Source: ZLKRG08 sp046048895 (lineage in GTDB: Bacteria; Actinomycetota; Actinomycetes; Nanopelagicales; Nanopelagicaceae). Taken from it: DNA of 10,022 nucleotides. Each line of letters starts with the position of its first letter. The stretch's first letter is position 1. Made by a program: the position numbers and the translations under genes. This document shows, in pieces, positions 7,727 through 10,022 of this stretch. The stretch covers positions 1-10,022 of the forward strand of contig JBJOFF010000026.1 of the NCBI GenBank assembly GCA_046048895.1. Direction: 5' to 3'. The notes under the pieces are model-generated. The model was not told the DNA's origin, made no database searches, and saw only the letters and a list, made by a program, of their open reading frames with translations.

Positions 7727-7736
7727 TTCTTAAGAA
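7727..7736. promoter_or_regulatory. Perfect 10-bp palindrome, possible operator between hutH and hutG
   Basis: TTCTTAAGAA is its own reverse complement. It ends on the A of the hutG start codon and lies 5 bp upstream of the predicted hutH -35 hexamer. A dimeric regulator bound here could act on both divergent genes. The palindrome is short and AT-rich, so chance is a real alternative; no second copy was noticed nearby. Confidence 0.2.
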
Positions 7737-8611
7737 TGGCGCTGCACAACGATCCCAATTGGATGCGTGCTGGCCATTGGTTTCAAAACTCTACTTCCGG
7801 CGATTTTGCAATCCTTGGTGTCGGAGCTTCCAAGAGTGCAATCACACCCAACAATGCGGATAAAACTCCGCATGCAATTAGGGATGCGCTACTTAAGTTT
7901 TCAACTTACTTTGCCGAATCAGATATTGATTTAGCAGAGAGACTAACAGCAGTGGATTTAGGTAATTTACCAAATCCAGATTCACAAGCTGAGTGCATTG
8001 AGAAAATTTCTGAAATAAATAATAAACATTTAGTTTTATTAGGTGGAGACAACTCCATAACTTACTCCGGTGTTATGGGTTTAGCCAACAAAGTAGGAAT
8101 TAAAAAAATCGGAGTCATCACATTAGATGCGCATCATGATTTACGCGATGGCATTTCAAATGGTTCTCCGATAAAACAATTACTTGATGCCGGGCTTCCT
8201 GGTAATCAAATTGTACAAATAGGAATTAGCGATTTTGCAAACTCTAAATTTTATGCAGAGCGCGCTAAAGCAGCTGGCATAAAAGTAATTAGCCGCAATG
8301 CAATTCCCGATCAGAACATAAGCGTTATTGTTCCGGAGTTATTTAGTGGGTTGAGCGCTTGCGAATATCTCTACTTAGATATTGATATAGATGTATGTGA
8401 TAGATCTGTAGTACCAGCGGCTCCGGCTGCGCTACCAGGCGGAATCTCTGCCAATCAGTTACTTAATTTGATCTTTGAGATCGCAAAAGATTCCAGAGCA
8501 AACCATTTCGATATCACCGAAATCGATTCAACTATAGATGCGCCAGATATGCGAACCGTGAGATTAGCTGCGCTATCTATATTGCGTATCGCTGCCGCAA
8601 AAGCGCTTTAA
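7736..8611 (+). CDS. hutG: Arginase/agmatinase-family hydrolase, probable formimidoylglutamase
   Basis: This 291-residue protein belongs to the ureohydrolase family of dinuclear-manganese enzymes. Position beside hutHUI indicates formimidoylglutamase, which splits N-formimidoyl-L-glutamate into glutamate and formamide, ending the pathway. Ligand motifs are LDAHHDLRD at 130-138 (Asp131, His133, Asp135), DIDVCD at 217-222 (Asp217, Asp219), followed by the PGG turn at 234-236, and ITEID at 260-264 (Glu262). The first ligand motif, normally GG[DG]H, reads GGDN at 103-106, so Asn106 replaces the usual His. The ATG at 7736 is the first sensible start: the frame stays open back to 7562, but that stretch is antisense to hutH. 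GGAG lies 11 nt before the ATG, rather far, and no clear plus-strand promoter is seen. An agmatinase-like or guanidino substrate is possible but less likely in this context. Confidence 0.85.
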   Translation: MALHNDPNWMRAGHWFQNSTSGDFAILGVGASKSAITPNNADKTPHAIRDALLKFSTYFAESDIDLAERLTAVDLGNLPNPDSQAECIEKISEINNKHLVLLGGDNSITYSGVMGLANKVGIKKIGVITLDAHHDLRDGISNGSPIKQLLDAGLPGNQIVQIGISDFANSKFYAERAKAAGIKVISRNAIPDQNISVIVPELFSGLSACEYLYLDIDIDVCDRSVVPAAPAALPGGISANQLLNLIFEIAKDSRANHFDITEIDSTIDAPDMRTVRLAALSILRIAAAKAL

Positions 8612-8624
8612 TTATTTGCGAATT

Positions 8625-8652
8625 TTGAATCCCGGCCCTCTCCAAGTAAATT
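8625..8652 (+). promoter_or_regulatory. Predicted promoter of the tRNA-Ser gene
   Basis: TTGAAT at 8625-8630 (four of six to TTGACA), a 16-nt spacer and TAAATT at 8647-8652 (fits TANNNT). The -10 ends 7 nt before the mature tRNA 5' end, so the primary transcript would have very little or no 5' leader. Confidence 0.4.
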
Positions 8653-8659
8653 ACCCCAC

Positions 8660-8742
8660 GGAGGGCTCGCATAGCGGCCGAGTGCACCGGTCTTGAAAAC
8701 CGGCAAGGGAAACCTTCGTGGGTTCAAATCCCACGCCCTCCG
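8660..8742 (+). tRNA. tRNA-Ser, anticodon UGA
   Basis: It folds into a full class II cloverleaf. Acceptor stem GGAGGGC (8660-8666) pairs with GCCCTCC (8735-8741), discriminator G8742. The D arm spans 8669-8685. The anticodon stem CCGGT/ACCGG encloses loop CTTGAAA with anticodon TGA at 8694-8696, reading UCA and other UCN codons. The long variable arm (8704-8717, AAGG/CCTT stem) is the serine identity feature recognised by SerS. The T arm is GTGGG TTCAAAT CCCAC. The 3' CCA is not encoded and must be added enzymatically. C8659 can pair with the discriminator G, extending the acceptor stem in the precursor by one pair. A promoter-like sequence precedes it and an intrinsic terminator follows, so it is probably a single-gene transcript. 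Confidence 0.97.
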
Positions 8743-8753
8743 CTCGGAAAGCC

Positions 8754-8789
8754 AAAGCGCGTGACTAAATGCACGCGCTTTTTGCTTTT
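8754..8789 (+). terminator. Intrinsic terminator after tRNA-Ser
   Basis: AAAGCGCGTG (8754-8763) and CACGCGCTTT (8772-8781) form a perfect 10-bp stem with an 8-nt loop, followed by a T-rich tail (TTTTT then GCTTTT). It should end the tRNA transcript and separate it from the sdh operon. Confidence 0.88.
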
Positions 8790-8847
8790 CTCAGATAGCG
8801 CGCCACCTAATTCGAAGAGCAAACTAAGCCCTGAACTTATCTCTCAC

Positions 8848-8852
8848 GGAGG
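8848..8852 (+). promoter_or_regulatory. Strong ribosome binding site of sdhC
   Basis: GGAGG sits 8 nt before the ATG at 8861, a near-ideal Shine-Dalgarno that fixes this start. I see no convincing promoter between the tRNA terminator and this site. Confidence 0.75.
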
Positions 8853-8860
8853 CTTCACAA

Positions 8861-9661
8861 ATGGCAGGAGTTTTCTCGCCGGGTCGCGCAAAAATTGATG
8901 CGAAAACTTTGCGCACTGATCGTTGGTGGTTACAACCAACAATCACGGTAGCGGTATTAGTTGCATTCATTATCTATGCAACATTTAGAGCATTTGAAGC
9001 GAAATTTTATTTCGCTGAACCGCTGATTTCGCCGTTCTATTCTCCTTGCCTTTCTAGTGATTGCGTTGAAGGTTCTGCGCTCTTTGGAACTCCATTTGGG
9101 CATGTAGTGCTATTTGGTTTAGCAATTTCACCAGCGCTATTTATTTTGATCTTTCCACTTGGTTTCCGTATGACTTGTTATTACTACCGCAAGGCTTACT
9201 ACCGTTCATTTTGGCAATCGCCGCCTGCATGTGCAGTTGCCGAACCACACAAGTCTTATAGCGGAGAAACTAAAGCTCCATTAATTGTGCAGAATGGACA
9301 TCGTTGGTTCTTCTTCGCCGGAATGATTTTTAATGTAATTCTGACAATTGATGCAGTGCTTGCTTTCCGTGATGAACATAAAGAGTGGGGCCACATGTCA
9401 GTGGGCACCATTGTTTTATTAATTAATGCGGCGCTACTTTGGGGTTACTCACTTTCATGCCACTCATGCCGTCACGTTGTTGGTGGCCGCTTACGCAACT
9501 TCTCTAAGCATCCAATTCGCTACAAGATGTGGGGCTGGGTCTCAAAGCTAAATGAGAAGCATCAGAACTTTGCCTGGGTTTCACTATTTGGTGTCGCCTT
9601 TACAGATCTCTATGTCCGCCTCGTTGCTAATGGCACGATTACCAACTTTTACTTCTTCTAG
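8861..9661 (+). CDS. sdhC: Succinate dehydrogenase membrane-anchor subunit, Sdh1 type
   Basis: This 266-residue integral membrane protein has five hydrophobic segments at about 27-45, 79-102, 149-169, 180-199 and 237-256. It lies 15 bp ahead of sdhA, and its size and topology match the single membrane subunit of the actinobacterial Sdh1 complex (like mycobacterial Rv0249c), which anchors SdhAB and passes electrons from succinate to menaquinone. Six cysteines are arranged as C63/C68, C106, C124 and the motif SCHSCRH at 199-205 (C200, H201, C203, H205) at the end of helix 4. The mycobacterial Sdh1 membrane subunit is reported, as I recall, to hold a Rieske-type [2Fe-2S] cluster, and these residues are natural candidate ligands here; assignment of individual ligands is inference. 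His81, near the start of helix 2, might serve as a haem ligand. It is unlike the short SdhC/SdhD pair of proteobacteria. Confidence 0.82.
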   Translation: MAGVFSPGRAKIDAKTLRTDRWWLQPTITVAVLVAFIIYATFRAFEAKFYFAEPLISPFYSPCLSSDCVEGSALFGTPFGHVVLFGLAISPALFILIFPLGFRMTCYYYRKAYYRSFWQSPPACAVAEPHKSYSGETKAPLIVQNGHRWFFFAGMIFNVILTIDAVLAFRDEHKEWGHMSVGTIVLLINAALLWGYSLSCHSCRHVVGGRLRNFSKHPIRYKMWGWVSKLNEKHQNFAWVSLFGVAFTDLYVRLVANGTITNFYFF

Positions 9662-9676
9662 GAGTGCTGAATAAAA

Positions 9677-10022
9677 ATGACACTACAGAAATTTAAGTAT
9701 GACGTTGTAATTATTGGCGCCGGTGGCGCCGGGCTACGTGCTGCGGTTTCCGCGCGTGAAGCTGGGCTATCGGTCGCGATTATTTGTAAATCGCTCTTCG
9801 GCAAAGCGCACACAGTTATGGCCGAAGGTGGCGCAGCTGCTGCGATGGGCAATGTAAATTCCAACGATAATTGGCAGGTTCACTTCCGCGACACCATGCG
9901 CGGCGGTAAATTCTTAAATCACTGGCGCATGGCAGAACTTCATGCAAAAGAAGCACCAGAACGTATTTGGGAATTGGAATATTGGGGCGCGCTATTTGAT
10001 CGCACTAAAGAAGGAAAGATCT
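9677..10022 (+). CDS. sdhA: Succinate dehydrogenase flavoprotein subunit, N-terminal part (cut by window edge)
   Basis: The first 115 residues are visible. KYDVVIIGAGGAGLRAA (7-23) is the Rossmann dinucleotide-binding fold for FAD, and His45 in GKAHTVMAEGG (42-52) corresponds to the histidine that carries covalent 8-alpha-linked FAD in SdhA/FrdA proteins. The stretch NWQVHFRDTMRGGKFLN and the block around RMAELHAKEAPERIWELE are typical of the actinobacterial Sdh1 flavoprotein. The enzyme oxidises succinate to fumarate on the cytoplasmic face and hands electrons to the iron-sulfur subunit, expected downstream. The ATG follows the sdhC stop by 15 bp; AGGAG at 9660-9664 lies 12 nt away, a slightly long spacing. 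The gene order membrane subunit then sdhA matches mycobacterial sdh1. Full length would be well over 550 residues. Confidence 0.95.
   Translation, partial: MTLQKFKYDVVIIGAGGAGLRAAVSAREAGLSVAIICKSLFGKAHTVMAEGGAAAAMGNVNSNDNWQVHFRDTMRGGKFLNHWRMAELHAKEAPERIWELEYWGALFDRTKEGKI

Noticed and set aside
7562..7735. In-frame N-terminal extension of hutG of 58 residues
   Set aside because: It runs antisense through the hutH start, lacks family similarity, and the arginase-like domain fits a start at 7736.
8654..8744. Inverted CGGAGGGC / GCCCTCCG pair as a possible mobile-element or attachment repeat
   Set aside because: It is the tRNA acceptor stem extended by one base pair; no integrase, tRNA fragment repeat or foreign island is next to it.
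8790..8847. Promoter for the sdh operon between the tRNA terminator and the sdhC ribosome binding site
   Set aside because: One must exist somewhere, but the best pair of hexamers seen (TTCGAA and TTATCT) has a 20-nt spacer and poor matches, so it was not annotated.
9658..9864. 68-codon minus-strand open frame over the sdhA start
   Set aside because: It is antisense to the conserved FAD-binding region of sdhA and has no support.

Overview
This window looks like chromosomal DNA from a small-genome actinobacterium. The evidence is the pheA-serS-HAD phosphatase gene order, an Sdh1-type succinate dehydrogenase (a five-helix membrane subunit followed by SdhA), an actinobacterial-style tRNA-Ser and start codons placed directly behind TANNNT -10 elements. 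Base composition looks moderate (GC in the mid-40s by eye) and genes overlap or nearly touch. Together these suggest a streamlined freshwater lineage such as the Nanopelagicales (acI); that placement is inference from memory, without a search. The content is core metabolism. There is no mobile element, CRISPR array, phage gene or obvious defence system.

Left part (1-3359). The 5' end of a PP2C-family Ser/Thr phosphatase gene leaves the window leftward. Only 29 bp away, a divergent tightly packed unit begins: pheA (prephenate dehydratase), serS (seryl-tRNA synthetase) and a Cof-type HAD phosphatase, joined by 4-nt start/stop overlaps.

Middle part (3339-8611). A complete four-enzyme histidine utilisation (Hut) set. 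On the minus strand hutH (histidine ammonia-lyase), hutU (urocanase) and hutI (imidazolonepropionase) form an overlapping operon. Divergent from hutH is hutG, an arginase-family enzyme expected to be formimidoylglutamase. In order: histidine -> urocanate -> imidazolonepropionate -> formimidoylglutamate -> glutamate + formamide, with ammonia released at the first step. hutI runs head-on into the HAD gene and the two coding regions overlap by 21 bp. A good sigma70-like promoter for hutHUI lies between hutH and hutG. No hut regulator or transporter is in the window.

Right part (8612-10022). A tRNA-Ser(UGA) with its own promoter-like sequence and a strong intrinsic terminator is followed by the start of an Sdh1-type operon: a five-helix membrane subunit with cysteine/histidine clusters that may bind a Rieske-type centre, then the first third or less of sdhA, cut by the window edge. 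Glutamate from the Hut pathway feeds the TCA cycle through 2-oxoglutarate, so the two regions are metabolically compatible, but their proximity need not mean shared control.

The points most worth a second look are the GGDN (not GGDH) metal-site motif in HutG, the Cys/His motifs in the Sdh membrane subunit, the 29-bp double promoter between the phosphatase and pheA, the coding-coding overlap of the HAD and hutI genes, and the hutH/hutG intergenic region with a 10-bp palindrome.
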